From positions 1 to 64,000 of the forward strand of contig CANDJC010000003.1 of NCBI GenBank assembly GCA_947384955.1: a stretch of 64,000 nucleotides of DNA, written 5' to 3'. This document shows positions 34,470 through 43,889 of this stretch, piece by piece. A program made the position numbers and the translations under genes. The first letter of the stretch is position 1, and each line of letters begins with the position of its first letter. The notes under the pieces were generated by a model. The model made no database searches. It worked only from the letters and a program-made list of their open reading frames with translations, and was not told the origin of the DNA. This stretch comes from an uncultured Eubacterium sp. (GTDB lineage Bacteria; Bacillota; Clostridia; Lachnospirales; Lachnospiraceae).

Positions 34470-36392
34470 CTATATTTTCCTCTTTACTACCGGCCGCATG
34501 CCGTAGCCGTCATAGGATCTGTTATAATATTCGCGAAATCCCCTGGCCTCTGCAAACAGCGGGTCATAGACGCGCCCATTGAGCTCGACCCATGCATGAG
34601 ACGTATCACAGGCCACATAAACTTCCGGGTAACCGCATTCGTGAAATAAAAATGCAAGCGCCGATGCTTCAGACACACAGCATCCCTTTTGATGATCAAA
34701 AATATCATTCGCAAACGTGACTTCCCATCCAGGCTGTCTGTAAATCGGCTGCAGACGCCGGTAGCGCTTATACGGAAACTGAAAAATCCATAGGAAGCAT
34801 GTTTCTATTTTGCGGCTCCTGCTGTCAGAAGCATCTGTCACCTGTTCTACAATGGCACGCGCCTTTATCATCGTTTCTATTTTCTTTACAGCTGCGTTTG
34901 TTTTTTTCGCTGCTCCGCTGTCCGTAAGCCGGATGCCGTCCTGGCTGTCAGAACATGCCATTCTGCCAGTCTTTCTGTCAAAGTAATAATATTCCCGGCC
35001 GATTTTCTTCCATCCGCACACAGCTTTTCCGTTTTTGTCAATATAATACGTATGTCCGGACTCTTTTAAAAATTCATCCGACAGCTTCCGGCTCACTGCC
35101 TGAAACGGCTTTTTTGATACCGCAAAAATTCCGCCCTTGGAAACGGATATGTTTAAATTTCCATCTTTCGAAATAAGCAGGGGATGATAAAAAACCGGAA
35201 CAAATACCCTGTTATTTTTGTCATACCGGTATACATACGCCTCGCTTCCGGCCTTTCCTGCTTCTGCCGGAAACACAAGCTCTGCATCCGTCTTAACTCC
35301 GCTGCCGAAAGAAACCGTCAGAACCTCCAGACTGTCTGCGCGCAGGCTGTTTTTGCGGACTGCTTTTTTCAAATCCGAGTGAAATGATTCTAAGACTGCC
35401 GCTTCGCTGTTTGCAAAATCCGTAAATACAAGCTTCCCCGAAGACTTGCTGATACGGCTTTGTCTGATTTCAAATTCCAGCTTTCCGGATACAGCCTTTA
35501 GATTAGCGGCGCAGGCTTTGATATGGTATTTTCTGCCTTTTGCATCCTTTAAGGTAATCTTAAGATTTTTTCCGCTGTCTGACAATAATTTTGCCGCATT
35601 TTCATCCAGTATCATGCCTGGCAGAGAGGTGTTCAAATCACCGCCCGCAGCTGTGACCGCAGCCATAATTGTAACCGTGTCACAGGCTTTATTAGAAACT
35701 GCCTTTTTCAGAATGCTGCTTCCAAACCGGAGCCTGACATGTTCCGCTGCTTCTGTAAATGCTCCGTTTACACTGACTGCGGCCGTTATCGTTTTCCCGG
35801 ATTTCTTTATACGGATATCAGCCGGAATCACTGTGATATCCGTTAAATTTTCACAGCCCGAAAATGTTTTCCCCGAAATGCCGGAAATGCTGTCTGGTAT
35901 TTCGATTTTTTTCAGACGGCCGCAGCTGCTGAATGCTGCTTCCCTGATTCCCTTTACCGCAAAGCTTTTTCCCGCGGAATGAATCTGCTGCGGAATGATA
36001 AGACTGTTTGCTTTCTGCGCGCACCCGCTTATGTAACATGTTCCGTCATCAAAAAGCTCATAAACAATGCCCTGACTGTCTGTAAAAACGGACAGTCCGT
36101 CAGCCGCTTTTCCGTCCGCTGCTTCATCCGCCTGTATGCCGTTCTCCGCTGCATGCACATCTGTTTCTCCGACGTTTTCTGCTGTATACAAAGCTGTCTC
36201 CCCGACGCTTTCCTCTGTATACAAGGCTGTCTCTCCACTGCTTTCTGCTGCATATACAGCTGTCTCTCCGCTGCTTTTCGCTGCATACACTGACAAAGAT
36301 GTACATAACAGAAAGAATATGACAAATCCTGCGGCGGCGTTTGCTTTGCGAACAGAATAAAATATGCCCGCTCGTTTCATAGTTTTTTTCAT
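34470..36392 (-). CDS. Secreted protein with LRR-like, cell-wall-repeat and transglutaminase-like domains
   Basis: 640 aa. A late signal peptide (AAGFVIFFLLCTSLSVYA, about 20-38) is followed by four imperfect 11-residue repeats (GETAVYAAESS, GETALYTEESV), a short BspA-like LRR block (FSSCGRLKKIEIPDSISGI), two Ig/beta regions, a choline-binding-like repeat (YYIDKNGKAVCGWKKIGREY) and a C-terminal transglutaminase-like domain with Cys in KGCCVSEASALAFLF and His in DTSHAWVELNG. The 36.14-36.30 kb DNA is a 33-bp tandem array, so repeat number may vary. GGAGGAG lies before ATG 36392. It probably cross-links or hydrolyses peptides at the cell surface; the activity is inferred. Confidence 0.82.
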   Translation of the reverse strand: MKKTMKRAGIFYSVRKANAAAGFVIFFLLCTSLSVYAAKSSGETAVYAAESSGETALYTEESVGETALYTAENVGETDVHAAENGIQADEAADGKAADGLSVFTDSQGIVYELFDDGTCYISGCAQKANSLIIPQQIHSAGKSFAVKGIREAAFSSCGRLKKIEIPDSISGISGKTFSGCENLTDITVIPADIRIKKSGKTITAAVSVNGAFTEAAEHVRLRFGSSILKKAVSNKACDTVTIMAAVTAAGGDLNTSLPGMILDENAAKLLSDSGKNLKITLKDAKGRKYHIKACAANLKAVSGKLEFEIRQSRISKSSGKLVFTDFANSEAAVLESFHSDLKKAVRKNSLRADSLEVLTVSFGSGVKTDAELVFPAEAGKAGSEAYVYRYDKNNRVFVPVFYHPLLISKDGNLNISVSKGGIFAVSKKPFQAVSRKLSDEFLKESGHTYYIDKNGKAVCGWKKIGREYYYFDRKTGRMACSDSQDGIRLTDSGAAKKTNAAVKKIETMIKARAIVEQVTDASDSRSRKIETCFLWIFQFPYKRYRRLQPIYRQPGWEVTFANDIFDHQKGCCVSEASALAFLFHECGYPEVYVACDTSHAWVELNGRVYDPLFAEARGFREYYNRSYDGYGMRPVVKRKI

Positions 36393-36624
36393 AACTGAAT
36401 AACTCCTCCTAATGCTTACAGCTGGTTTTGCCTTTCATTATTATACTAAAAAGAAAAACGGCTATCAATCCTTTCTTTGAATAAATGTCCCAATGTCCGG
36501 CAGATGCAAAACCGTTCTCATAAATATTGCCGCTTGAATGTCATCCTGTCACTTTTTTGTCACTGTACATTGTGCGCTTTCAGGGTTATAATAACTGTAA
36601 CCTTCTGGTCAGAGAGGAAATAAT

Positions 36625-37425
36625 TTGAAAAAAGAGAGGTATATTATGCACCGCAAATCCAGCAAAGAAAGATACTTTTTGCCGCACCTGTGTTTTACTT
36701 TATGTACTGCTTTTTGCTGCATGCTGTTTTTTTCAATAGCATACGCCAGTGAAAAAAACGTGATTACATTAAATACGGCAAAGAAAACTATGACTGTTTC
36801 AGATACGTTTCAGCTTACGGCAGATATCTCTGATAACCGCATAAAAAGCTCTGCTATACTATGGAAAAGCAGCAGACCGAAAACTGCTTCTGTCAGCCGC
36901 AGCGGTCTTGTAAAGGCGAAGAAAAGCGGAACCGCAAAAATCACAGCCACAGTAAAAGGAACCGGCTGCCAGGCAGTCTGTATCATTAAGGTGAAAAAAA
37001 GCCCGAAAACATCGCTGCATGATTCCAATGCCGGAATTGAATTTGACTATCCGCACAGTCTGAAATGCAAAAAAACCTCTTCTGAGGATGGAAGCCGTTA
37101 TGAATTTGAAGATGAAAACGGAATTGTTTTCTGGTATGAAAAGGGCGAAAAATGGCGTGCAGATTTGGAACAGTCTCAGCCCGCCTGCCAGACACGGCTG
37201 GATGAGAAGTTTGAACATGTCAGTATTGATGAATTTACAGATAAAAATATCAATGGAATTATAATGCGAAAGGTTATTTTTCATCTTACTGACAGTAATC
37301 AGAAGGTGACTGAATATCTGATGGTTTCTAAGTATGCATTTTATGATTTTTATTTTATGGAATCTGCGGATGATTTTGCGGACAATCTGATAAAGTCGAT
37401 ACAGTTAGAAATCAGCGAAGCCTGA
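36625..37425 (+). CDS. Secreted protein with bacterial Ig-like (Big_2) domain
   Basis: 266 aa. Signal peptide (FTLCTAFCCMLFFSIAYA, about 25-42), one Big_2 domain (SDTFQLTADI, LWKSSRPKTASVSRSGLVKA, KSGTAKITATVKG, about 55-120) and a C-terminal alpha/beta domain of unknown type (about 130-266) with GIEFDYPHSLKC and DFYFMESADDFADNLIKSI, resembling small secreted PsbP-like lipoprotein domains. TTG 36625 has AGAGAGG upstream; an in-frame ATG at 36646 also has AGAGAGG. Confidence 0.75.
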   Translation: MKKERYIMHRKSSKERYFLPHLCFTLCTAFCCMLFFSIAYASEKNVITLNTAKKTMTVSDTFQLTADISDNRIKSSAILWKSSRPKTASVSRSGLVKAKKSGTAKITATVKGTGCQAVCIIKVKKSPKTSLHDSNAGIEFDYPHSLKCKKTSSEDGSRYEFEDENGIVFWYEKGEKWRADLEQSQPACQTRLDEKFEHVSIDEFTDKNINGIIMRKVIFHLTDSNQKVTEYLMVSKYAFYDFYFMESADDFADNLIKSIQLEISEA

Positions 37426-37445
37426 AAAACAGAATTCTGAAACCC

Positions 37446-37505
37446 GAATCCAGGCAATCTGTATCCAGGCAATTTGAATCCAGATAATTTGAAATCAGTT
37501 AAGTA
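37446..37505. repeat. 15-bp tandem repeat, four units
   Basis: GAATCCAGGCAATCT, GTATCCAGGCAATTT, GAATCCAGATAATTT and a decayed fourth unit, directly after the stop of the Ig-like protein gene. Confidence 0.8.
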
Positions 37506-37510
37506 AGCAT

Positions 37511-37544
37511 CGCGGGAATTTTCAAAAGCTCCAGCTTTCCCGCG
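37511..37544. terminator. Stem-loop terminator
   Basis: CGCGGGAA (37511-37518) pairs with TTCCCGCG (37537-37544); convergent genes lie on both sides. Confidence 0.6.
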
Positions 37545-37587
37545 AATGCCTTTTAAACCGGGTATGCTCAGTACAAACATCCGTTTA

Positions 37588-38550
37588 TTACTGCCAGTAC
37601 AATTCTACAGTTCTTTTTGCATCTTTCTCAGACAATTTATATTTACGCATCAGTTTTATCGCTATCTCTCCCTTTGGTATGCCATAATCCTGTCCATCTT
37701 CTACTGTAGTCTTAATTGCAGCCTCCTCCGCTGCTTTTTTCTTTCCTGCTTCTAACAAAACGGTCGTCCGCTCTCTTTCTGCTTTCAGCAAAACAGTCGC
37801 CCGCTCTCTTTCTGCTTCTATTGCCTGCTGTTTTTCCTCTTCAAATATCATTGCCACCTGTGTCATTTCAATCGCCCTCCTTATTTTATTGGCTATTTCC
37901 CTGTCAATAATCTTATCAGTAAATGCCAGTATCCCCGCCAGTGTAAAAACCTGCTGGCCCCTGTCCTGGATTCTTGCCGCCAGGCTTACTGTTTCCCGGA
38001 TTCTTTTCTCCTTTTCTTCCTTTTTCCGGTAGGACAGCGGGAGAATAATAAACTCCATCAGTTCTTCATCCGTCAGTATCTCATTTCTTTCCACCCTGCT
38101 TTTCAGACGCTCCATAATGGCGTCAGAATCCAGCTCAGAAAGGAACGCCGTTTCTATGCTTAGTCTGACCGCACCGATATTATATTCACTGGACACCTGT
38201 TCTCTGCTGATATCCCCCGTATATATGACAATCATCCGCAGTACCGGGCATTCCTTTTTTTCAATCTGGTATCTGTTTGCTACTCCAGCCAGATAATTCA
38301 GGTATTTTACCTTGTCCTTCCTGTCATAATCGCTTTCATAGTCTACTACAGCCACCGTATCATCTTCCAGTTCAAAAAGATTGTCCATCCGAAGCTCGTT
38401 TGCCTTTACCGCCGGAATATTCGTCGGCTGTACTTCCCTGATTCCCGGAAGGTCCAGCCCGTATACCCGGAAAGTCTTCCCCTTAAAATTCTCCGCAAGC
38501 ACCTTGCTTGTAATATCTTTATTCTGGTATGCTATTTCTTCAATTCCCAT
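37588..38550 (-). CDS. Rpn/PD-(D/E)XK nuclease-family transposase-like protein
   Basis: 320 aa. N-terminal half has the nuclease-like core: KANELRMDNLFELEDDTVAV then VVDYESDYDRKDKVKYLNYL (the D...E-x-D-x-D/K region) and CPVLRMIVIYTGDIS. The C-terminal half is helical with degenerate repeats (ERERATVLLKA, ERERTTVLLEA) and ends in a short IPKGEIAIKLMRKYKLSE segment seen in Rpn-like proteins. These are thought to be recombination-promoting nucleases or mobile-element leftovers; activity is not shown here. Confidence 0.75.
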   Translation of the reverse strand: MGIEEIAYQNKDITSKVLAENFKGKTFRVYGLDLPGIREVQPTNIPAVKANELRMDNLFELEDDTVAVVDYESDYDRKDKVKYLNYLAGVANRYQIEKKECPVLRMIVIYTGDISREQVSSEYNIGAVRLSIETAFLSELDSDAIMERLKSRVERNEILTDEELMEFIILPLSYRKKEEKEKRIRETVSLAARIQDRGQQVFTLAGILAFTDKIIDREIANKIRRAIEMTQVAMIFEEEKQQAIEAERERATVLLKAERERTTVLLEAGKKKAAEEAAIKTTVEDGQDYGIPKGEIAIKLMRKYKLSEKDAKRTVELYWQ

Positions 38551-38717
38551 ACTTTATCTCTCCTGGCACTCCGCCGTTTTTACCTATCCCAAAATAACGC
38601 AGTCATCATATCCCCCTGCAGCGATTCCTGTTTTTTATATTTAGTATATAATGGTTCCGGCAAAAAAACAAGCCAGTACAATTAAAAACATCTACATAAA
38701 AGGCGAAACCGCAAAAA

Positions 38718-39491
38718 TCACATCTGCTCCCGTAACGCTCTGATAATATATTTTCCTGTATTTTCTCCGGCCTCTTTGCCAGTCCGGTTATATCCCTCCT
38801 GTAAATAGTGAAATTCATCTTTCATCAGGCCGCGGTCCGCAAAAGTCTTAAACTGGCTGCTCACCAGGATGATATTTTCATGCTCCCTGGCTAATTCCTC
38901 CTGTGCTTTCTGAATGGGCACATACAGCTTTCTGTCGTCACGGTGATTTCCGATCTGTATTAAAAAGCATGCCGCAATTTTGCATTCCCTGCAAAAGGAT
39001 TGCAAAAAACTTTCCGTATGCATTTTATAAGTTTCCCTGGGTGTATGCAGATCCCCGTCTGTACACCCCTGGCACCATGCCATCCCCTGATATATGATAT
39101 GGTATCCGTGGCTGCGCAGCCACTGCTCACAGCTTTTTACCCGCCAGACGGCGTCCCTGTAATAATTGGTTCCAGGCAGCCATTCGCTAATCGAAGAGCC
39201 GCCCTTCGCACAGGAAACCGCAATAACCGGAATGCCGGTTTTTGTGTAGCAGGCATTGACAAATGCCGTAACCATAGAGCCGGTTTTCATCCCCGGCTCT
39301 GTGACTCCGTTTTCCTTATTTTCATTCTGCCCGAAAGGCTCCTGCAAAGGCGACAGACAGTCCGGGGCAGTTACCGCCCTGTATTCATATCCTGCTCCCT
39401 GTATCAGTGCAGGCGCTTCTGCCGCATTTCCGCGGCCCGCCATATTGCTCTGTCCCATAAATGCCATGAGAAGAACCTCGTTTTGTTTCAT
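38718..39491 (-). CDS. Sialate O-acetylesterase / SGNH-type carbohydrate esterase
   Basis: 257 aa, no signal peptide. Catalytic Ser in MGQSNMAGRG (about 13-22), a GG-containing block VSCAKGGSSISEWLPG (about 95-110), WCQGCTDG and the C-terminal DEFHYLQEGYN with catalytic Asp/His. This is the SASA/acetylxylan esterase domain; likely removes acetyl groups from imported oligosaccharides. It lies beside an AraC-type regulator and an MFS transporter, a sugar-use context. Confidence 0.87.
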   Translation of the reverse strand: MKQNEVLLMAFMGQSNMAGRGNAAEAPALIQGAGYEYRAVTAPDCLSPLQEPFGQNENKENGVTEPGMKTGSMVTAFVNACYTKTGIPVIAVSCAKGGSSISEWLPGTNYYRDAVWRVKSCEQWLRSHGYHIIYQGMAWCQGCTDGDLHTPRETYKMHTESFLQSFCRECKIAACFLIQIGNHRDDRKLYVPIQKAQEELAREHENIILVSSQFKTFADRGLMKDEFHYLQEGYNRTGKEAGENTGKYIIRALREQM

Positions 39492-39512
39492 TTCATATCC
39501 TCCGTTTTCCTT

Positions 39513-39815
39513 TCAGACCCTGCCTTCTCCTGCCTGCAGCCAGGGTTTTTGGCACATTTCCTCATACAGCTCCTCATCGGTCAGATGCTTCTCCATATTT
39601 GTAATCAGCACTGCCCTCCGGTCTTTTTCCGGATAAATTACTTCACGCTGCCAGAGATAAAAATCCGGCCCGTCCCCCGCGTTTCTGACAGACATCAGGC
39701 ATTCAGCGCCAGGTATTCTGATAAACGGCTCTGCGATGTTTTGCTGTCTGACAGCCCGGTAAAAAAACAGCTTTTTCAGAAACTGACAGGCTGCTTCTTC
39801 AAAGCGTTCTGCTCC
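39513..39815 (-). pseudogene. Small ORF or gene fragment between esterase and AraC gene
   Basis: An open frame of about 100 codons (ERFEEAACQFLKKLFFYRAV... DFYLWQREVIYPEKDRRAVL... EEMCQKPWLQ) starts directly after a stop and overlaps the AraC gene end in another frame. The only ATG (39695) gives 60 aa and has no ribosome site. Composition is protein-like; no family recognised. Likely the tail of a broken gene, or a gene that starts at a non-standard codon. Confidence 0.35.
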
Positions 39816-40794
39816 TCATATTGATACCAGGCGCCCTGCCTGTTTTCATGATGTTCCGGTTTCTATATTCCCTTGGCGTGCAGTTATAAAACCGCTTAAA
39901 GTTTTTTGAAAAATTGCTCGGGCTGTCAAAGCCGCATGACACTGCGATTTGTGAAATACTGTCTGCCGGACTGCCTGACAGCATTTCAGCCCCCTGCATG
40001 GCTCTGTATTTTAACAGATACTGGATTGGGGACAGCTGGATTGTTTTCTGAAAGCAGCGCAGGCATTCTCTTTCGCTGATATCAGCCGTGGCGGCAATTT
40101 CCGGCACGGATATCCGTTCGTCAAAATTTTTATGAATAAATGCGAGCATTTTCTGAATACGGAGACTGTCCTGATTCAGAGGCGCCTCCTGTATCTCCTG
40201 CGGTTTCAGTTCTTTGTATAAAAAAAGGCAGATACGGGACAGCTTTTCCCGCACAATAAATTCGTATCCGTAATCATCATTCTTCAGGGCTTCAAACGCG
40301 CATTGAAACCAGTGCGCCACATTCTCATAATTCACTGCTCTGTTATCCTGCTCCATCGCACCGGGAACCGGAAAAGCCGCTGCTGAATGCCCTGCTGGTA
40401 TCAGGTATCCGCTAAAGTTATTGCAGGCCAGCAGCGGCTGCATATATTTTTTTGCAAATACAGAGTCTTCATTTCCTGTAATCAGCGCCGGGCTAAAAAC
40501 AAGGGAGCACAGTTCGCATTCTGAGGCGGCTTTCGCATAATGAAGCACATTGGAACTGATGACCACGCAGTCTCCTTTACGCAGCAAAAAAGATTTGGAC
40601 GGTATTTTGATTTCCATTTGTCCGTCTTTTATATGCACAATTTCCATTTCCTCATGCCAGTGCCAGGGAATGATATCCTCCTGCCTGTCCGTGTGGCGGG
40701 AGGAATAACCGGCACACGGAAATTCAAGGCTCCCATGCGGCTGGAGCTCCTTTGACACACTGTTTAAATTTAATCCGCATTCCTGTAAGGCCAT
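39799..40794 (-). CDS. AraC-family transcriptional regulator with cupin domain
   Basis: 331 aa. N-terminal cupin sensor (IPWHWHEEMEIVHIKDGQME, SFLLRKGDCVVISSNVLHYA, about 40-90), C-terminal double helix-turn-helix (ISVPEIAATADISERECLRC and ISQIAVSCGFDSPSNFSKNF, then NCTPREYRN). Start ATG 40794 (MALQECG) has AAAGGAAC; an upstream in-frame extension to 40899 lacks conservation. Divergent from the MFS gene; probably controls it and/or the esterase in response to a sugar. Confidence 0.9.
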   Translation of the reverse strand: MALQECGLNLNSVSKELQPHGSLEFPCAGYSSRHTDRQEDIIPWHWHEEMEIVHIKDGQMEIKIPSKSFLLRKGDCVVISSNVLHYAKAASECELCSLVFSPALITGNEDSVFAKKYMQPLLACNNFSGYLIPAGHSAAAFPVPGAMEQDNRAVNYENVAHWFQCAFEALKNDDYGYEFIVREKLSRICLFLYKELKPQEIQEAPLNQDSLRIQKMLAFIHKNFDERISVPEIAATADISERECLRCFQKTIQLSPIQYLLKYRAMQGAEMLSGSPADSISQIAVSCGFDSPSNFSKNFKRFYNCTPREYRNRNIMKTGRAPGINMRSRTL

Positions 40795-40953
40795 ATTTTT
40801 CTGTTCCTTTCGTCCATCTGGCGTTTTTTTTATATTATACGTCTGAAAATGTATTGCATCAAGTGCCATTTGACGGTATTCTTTTATAAACAAAAACATA
40901 TGTAACAGGACAGCCTGTCCGGGCTACGGTTACAAATACGGGAGGACGTTAAA

Positions 40954-42135
40954 ATGTTTCAGTTATTATTGCTCATTATTTACCTTGCTTTTATCAGTCT
41001 CGGGCTTCCGGATTCTTTATTAGGTTCCGCGTGGCCGGCAATGTATCAGGAGTTTTGCGTGCCTGTTTCTTATGCGGGCGGGATTTCTATGATTATCGCC
41101 GTCGGGACGATTGTTTCCAGCCTGCAGAGCGACAGACTGACCAAAAGCTTCGGAACAGGGAAGGTTACGGCTGCCAGTGTGTTTCTGACTGCCGCTGCGC
41201 TGTTCGGATTTTCCATCAGCCATTCCTATGCTTCTCTGTGCCTGTGGGCTGTCCCTTACGGGCTGGGTGCCGGAAGTGTGGACGCTTCTTTAAATAATTA
41301 CGTTGCGCTTCACTATGCAGGCAGGCATATGAGCTGGCTTCACTGTATGTGGGGGATTGGCGCTTCGCTCGGCCCGTATATTATGGGTTATGCTCTGACT
41401 GGAGGGGCTGGCTGGAATATGGGATACCGCTATATTGCCATTCTTCAGGCTGCACTGACTGCCATCCTGATTTTCAGCCTGCCGTTGTGGAAAAAACAGG
41501 CGGTCAGCGATACCAGTGATGCAGGGCAGCCAGGCGGGGAAGGACATGCCAGGCCGCTGTCTCTGCGCCAGATTGTCCGTATTCCGGGAGCGAAAGAAGT
41601 GATGATTACATTTTTCTGCTACTGCGCGCTTGAACAGACGGCCGGCTTATGGGCCAGCAGTTACCTTGTACTGCGCCGCGGGCTGTCTGCGGAAACCGCC
41701 GCCGGTTTTGCAAGCCTGTTTTATATCGGGATTACGGCTGGCAGAGCTTTCAGCGGATTTTTGACCATGAAGCTGAATGATACGCAGATGATACGGCTTG
41801 GGCAGGGACTGATGCTGCTTGGTATCGGGCTTTTGTTTCTGCCGTCTGGAAGCACTGTTACACTGACCGGTCTGATTTTTATCGGGCTTGGCTGCGCTCC
41901 GGTTTACCCTTCTATCATACATTCCACGCCGGAACATTTTGGTGCGGATAAATCTCAGGCTATGATTGGCGTCCAGATGGCATCTGCCTATGTGGGGACC
42001 TGTATTATGCCGCCGGTTTTCGGATTTATCGCAAACCATATCAGCGTTTCCCTGTTTCCGGTTTATCTGCTGGCAATCCTGGTTCTTATGACTGTGATGC
42101 ACGAAAAAATGCTGCCGAAAGTATCTGCGCATTAA
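40954..42135 (+). CDS. MFS transporter, FucP-like sugar permease
   Basis: 393 aa, 12 hydrophobic helices with a short central loop (KKQAVSDTSDAGQPGGEGHA, about 185-205). N-terminal ISLGLPDSLLGSAWPAMY and SDRLTKSFGTGKVTA match the MFS motif-A region of fucose/glucose-type permeases, and GLGCAPVYPSIIHSTPEHFG is typical of the second half. GGGAGGACG precedes ATG 40954. Substrate unknown. Confidence 0.88.
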   Translation: MFQLLLLIIYLAFISLGLPDSLLGSAWPAMYQEFCVPVSYAGGISMIIAVGTIVSSLQSDRLTKSFGTGKVTAASVFLTAAALFGFSISHSYASLCLWAVPYGLGAGSVDASLNNYVALHYAGRHMSWLHCMWGIGASLGPYIMGYALTGGAGWNMGYRYIAILQAALTAILIFSLPLWKKQAVSDTSDAGQPGGEGHARPLSLRQIVRIPGAKEVMITFFCYCALEQTAGLWASSYLVLRRGLSAETAAGFASLFYIGITAGRAFSGFLTMKLNDTQMIRLGQGLMLLGIGLLFLPSGSTVTLTGLIFIGLGCAPVYPSIIHSTPEHFGADKSQAMIGVQMASAYVGTCIMPPVFGFIANHISVSLFPVYLLAILVLMTVMHEKMLPKVSAH

Positions 42136-42156
42136 GACAGATGCAGGATTTATTCT

Positions 42157-42190
42157 AAAAAAGGCTGACACTCTCTGTGCCAGCCTTTTT
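42157..42190. terminator. Bidirectional terminator
   Basis: AAAAAAGGCTG (42156-42166) and CAGCCTTTTT (42181-42190) form a perfect stem with T-tracts on both strands, between the convergent MFS and sortase genes. Confidence 0.88.
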
Positions 42191-42193
42191 CGC

Positions 42194-43777
42194 TTATGAT
42201 ATTTTTCGTGCCACAATTACCAGCCTTCCGTTTTCCTGGGAATACTCACAGGTAGAAAGCATCAGTATCCGGTCTCCGTACTGCAGAGAGCTCTGCGTTT
42301 CAAACAGCTGATTTTCTTTTACAAAGTCCAGGCATTTTTGAAACTCTGCCCGGTTTTTATAATTAAAGAACTGATAGTAGCGGAACCCCTGTTCATTTTC
42401 ATTCAGAATCCTTGTTTTAAGCACTGCCGCCGCTTCGTATCTGCCGGTTTCATAAATTGTGTCAAAGCGGATTTCTGTATGTGCGCGGAAGAAATCAGCG
42501 TCTTCATAACTGTCCAGTGTGCCGAACATATGACCGTTTTTCATATTGTGCCCGTAGATGACGGTATTGCCGTCCTGCGGCCAGCAGCTGTTCTCAGGGT
42601 CTGTAAACAGTGCGCCCTCGGCAGAGTCTGCGCCTGTAAAATCATGGTCAAGGTAGAATTCCTTTTCCTTAAACGGCTGCATAACCGGCTGGTCAATCTG
42701 TGTGCCCGGAATCTGAAGCCAGCCGAACAGCCCCGGATATTCCGCAGCCATTTTTTGATACTGCTTTTGTATCTTCGGACGTTTTGCGCGTGCCGCATTT
42801 TGTTCAGACTGCTTTCCTGTACTGTATTGTGTCCCCTGTCTGTCCTCTGCCGGTATCTTTTTCGAAGATAAATCTCCCTGCTGAGCGCCGTATTTCAGTG
42901 TGCCCTGTGCAGAATCCGGATGCGAAACGGCTGCCGGTTTTCCTGTACCGGCGGCAGCGTTTAGCTGAGAATTTTCGTTTAAGGCTCCCTGCGCATTTCC
43001 GGCGTCGGCAGCGTCTGCTTTCTGCGAAGCGGATACTTTCAGCTGCTGCGCACTCCAGGCGCTCTGGTTTCTCACAATCTGCCCGTACAGCCAGGCTGTC
43101 ATAAAGCATACCGACAGACTGGCAAATATAAATACTGCGGAATTGTGCATACGTTCTGCAAAAAGAGTGCGCCGGAAGTCTTTCCTGTCTTTCCCGGAAT
43201 ACAGGAATTTCGGATTTTTCCGCATCTGCAGCGGATGGCGCGGCGACGGCGAATCCTGCATCAGCCAGGCCGCAAGATTTTCCAGTTCTGCTTTATTCTC
43301 TGCATGGACTGCAGCGGGTCTGTTCTCTCTGGCCGTTTCAGCTGCATGCACACGGCTGTTTTCCGGCTCTGCCAGGCCCAGCTTTTCTTTTAATGTAAGA
43401 ATAAACGCCGGGCCGAGCTCTGTCTGAAAATATTTTTCCTGATGTGCTTCCAGCTTTGGCAAAACAGCAAGCCATGCTTCTTTTTCAAGCTGTCCGTAGC
43501 GGCTTATGAGCTGTATCAGCTGTCCGGTATCCCTTTGAAGCCGGGGCCAGTCTTTTTCTTCTGCAGCTCCCATATCCGTATCGTACTGCCTGTCTGCTAT
43601 CTGCTCTAAATGCGCAAGAAATACATTTCCTATCCTTCCTGGCAGAACCTCCCGCTGGCTGTGCCGGAGCCGTTTGCAGCAGGAATGCAGCTGACGGCTG
43701 TTCATGCGCCAGGCTTTGTCAATTATTTTTTTTATGCTGTGAAGCGTATTCTGTTCCGCTGTCCATTCCAGTGTCAT
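42194..43777 (-). CDS. Class B sortase with long N-terminal extension
   Basis: 527 aa, about twice the usual sortase length. C-terminal 180 residues are a sortase: FGWLQIPGTQIDQPVM, NTVIYGHNMKNGHMFGTL (catalytic His) and MLSTCEYSQENGRLVIVARK (catalytic Cys in the class B TLSTC-type motif, then Arg). The membrane helix is mid-protein (SAVFIFASLSVCFMTAWLYG, about 215-235). The N-terminal 200 residues are helical and cytoplasmic, resembling no domain I can name, and a Gln/Ala/Ser-rich stalk separates helix and sortase. Start ATG 43777; TTG 43813 is in frame but weaker. Substrates could include surface proteins downstream. Confidence 0.88.
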   Translation of the reverse strand: MTLEWTAEQNTLHSIKKIIDKAWRMNSRQLHSCCKRLRHSQREVLPGRIGNVFLAHLEQIADRQYDTDMGAAEEKDWPRLQRDTGQLIQLISRYGQLEKEAWLAVLPKLEAHQEKYFQTELGPAFILTLKEKLGLAEPENSRVHAAETARENRPAAVHAENKAELENLAAWLMQDSPSPRHPLQMRKNPKFLYSGKDRKDFRRTLFAERMHNSAVFIFASLSVCFMTAWLYGQIVRNQSAWSAQQLKVSASQKADAADAGNAQGALNENSQLNAAAGTGKPAAVSHPDSAQGTLKYGAQQGDLSSKKIPAEDRQGTQYSTGKQSEQNAARAKRPKIQKQYQKMAAEYPGLFGWLQIPGTQIDQPVMQPFKEKEFYLDHDFTGADSAEGALFTDPENSCWPQDGNTVIYGHNMKNGHMFGTLDSYEDADFFRAHTEIRFDTIYETGRYEAAAVLKTRILNENEQGFRYYQFFNYKNRAEFQKCLDFVKENQLFETQSSLQYGDRILMLSTCEYSQENGRLVIVARKIS

Positions 43778-43854
43778 AGTCTGCCCGCTTTCCTTCTGTA
43801 ACAGTTCAGACAATCTGACCTGTTACTTCTTTTCTGTATTTTAGATTTTAGGGA

Positions 43855-43883
43855 TTGAAATATCTGCACAAATGGTTTATAAT
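43855..43883 (+). promoter_or_regulatory. Promoter of candidate small RNA
   Basis: TTGAAA (43855-43860) and TATAAT (43878-43883) with a 17-bp spacer and no ORF downstream on this strand before the terminator. Confidence 0.7.
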
Positions 43884-43889
43884 ACACTT

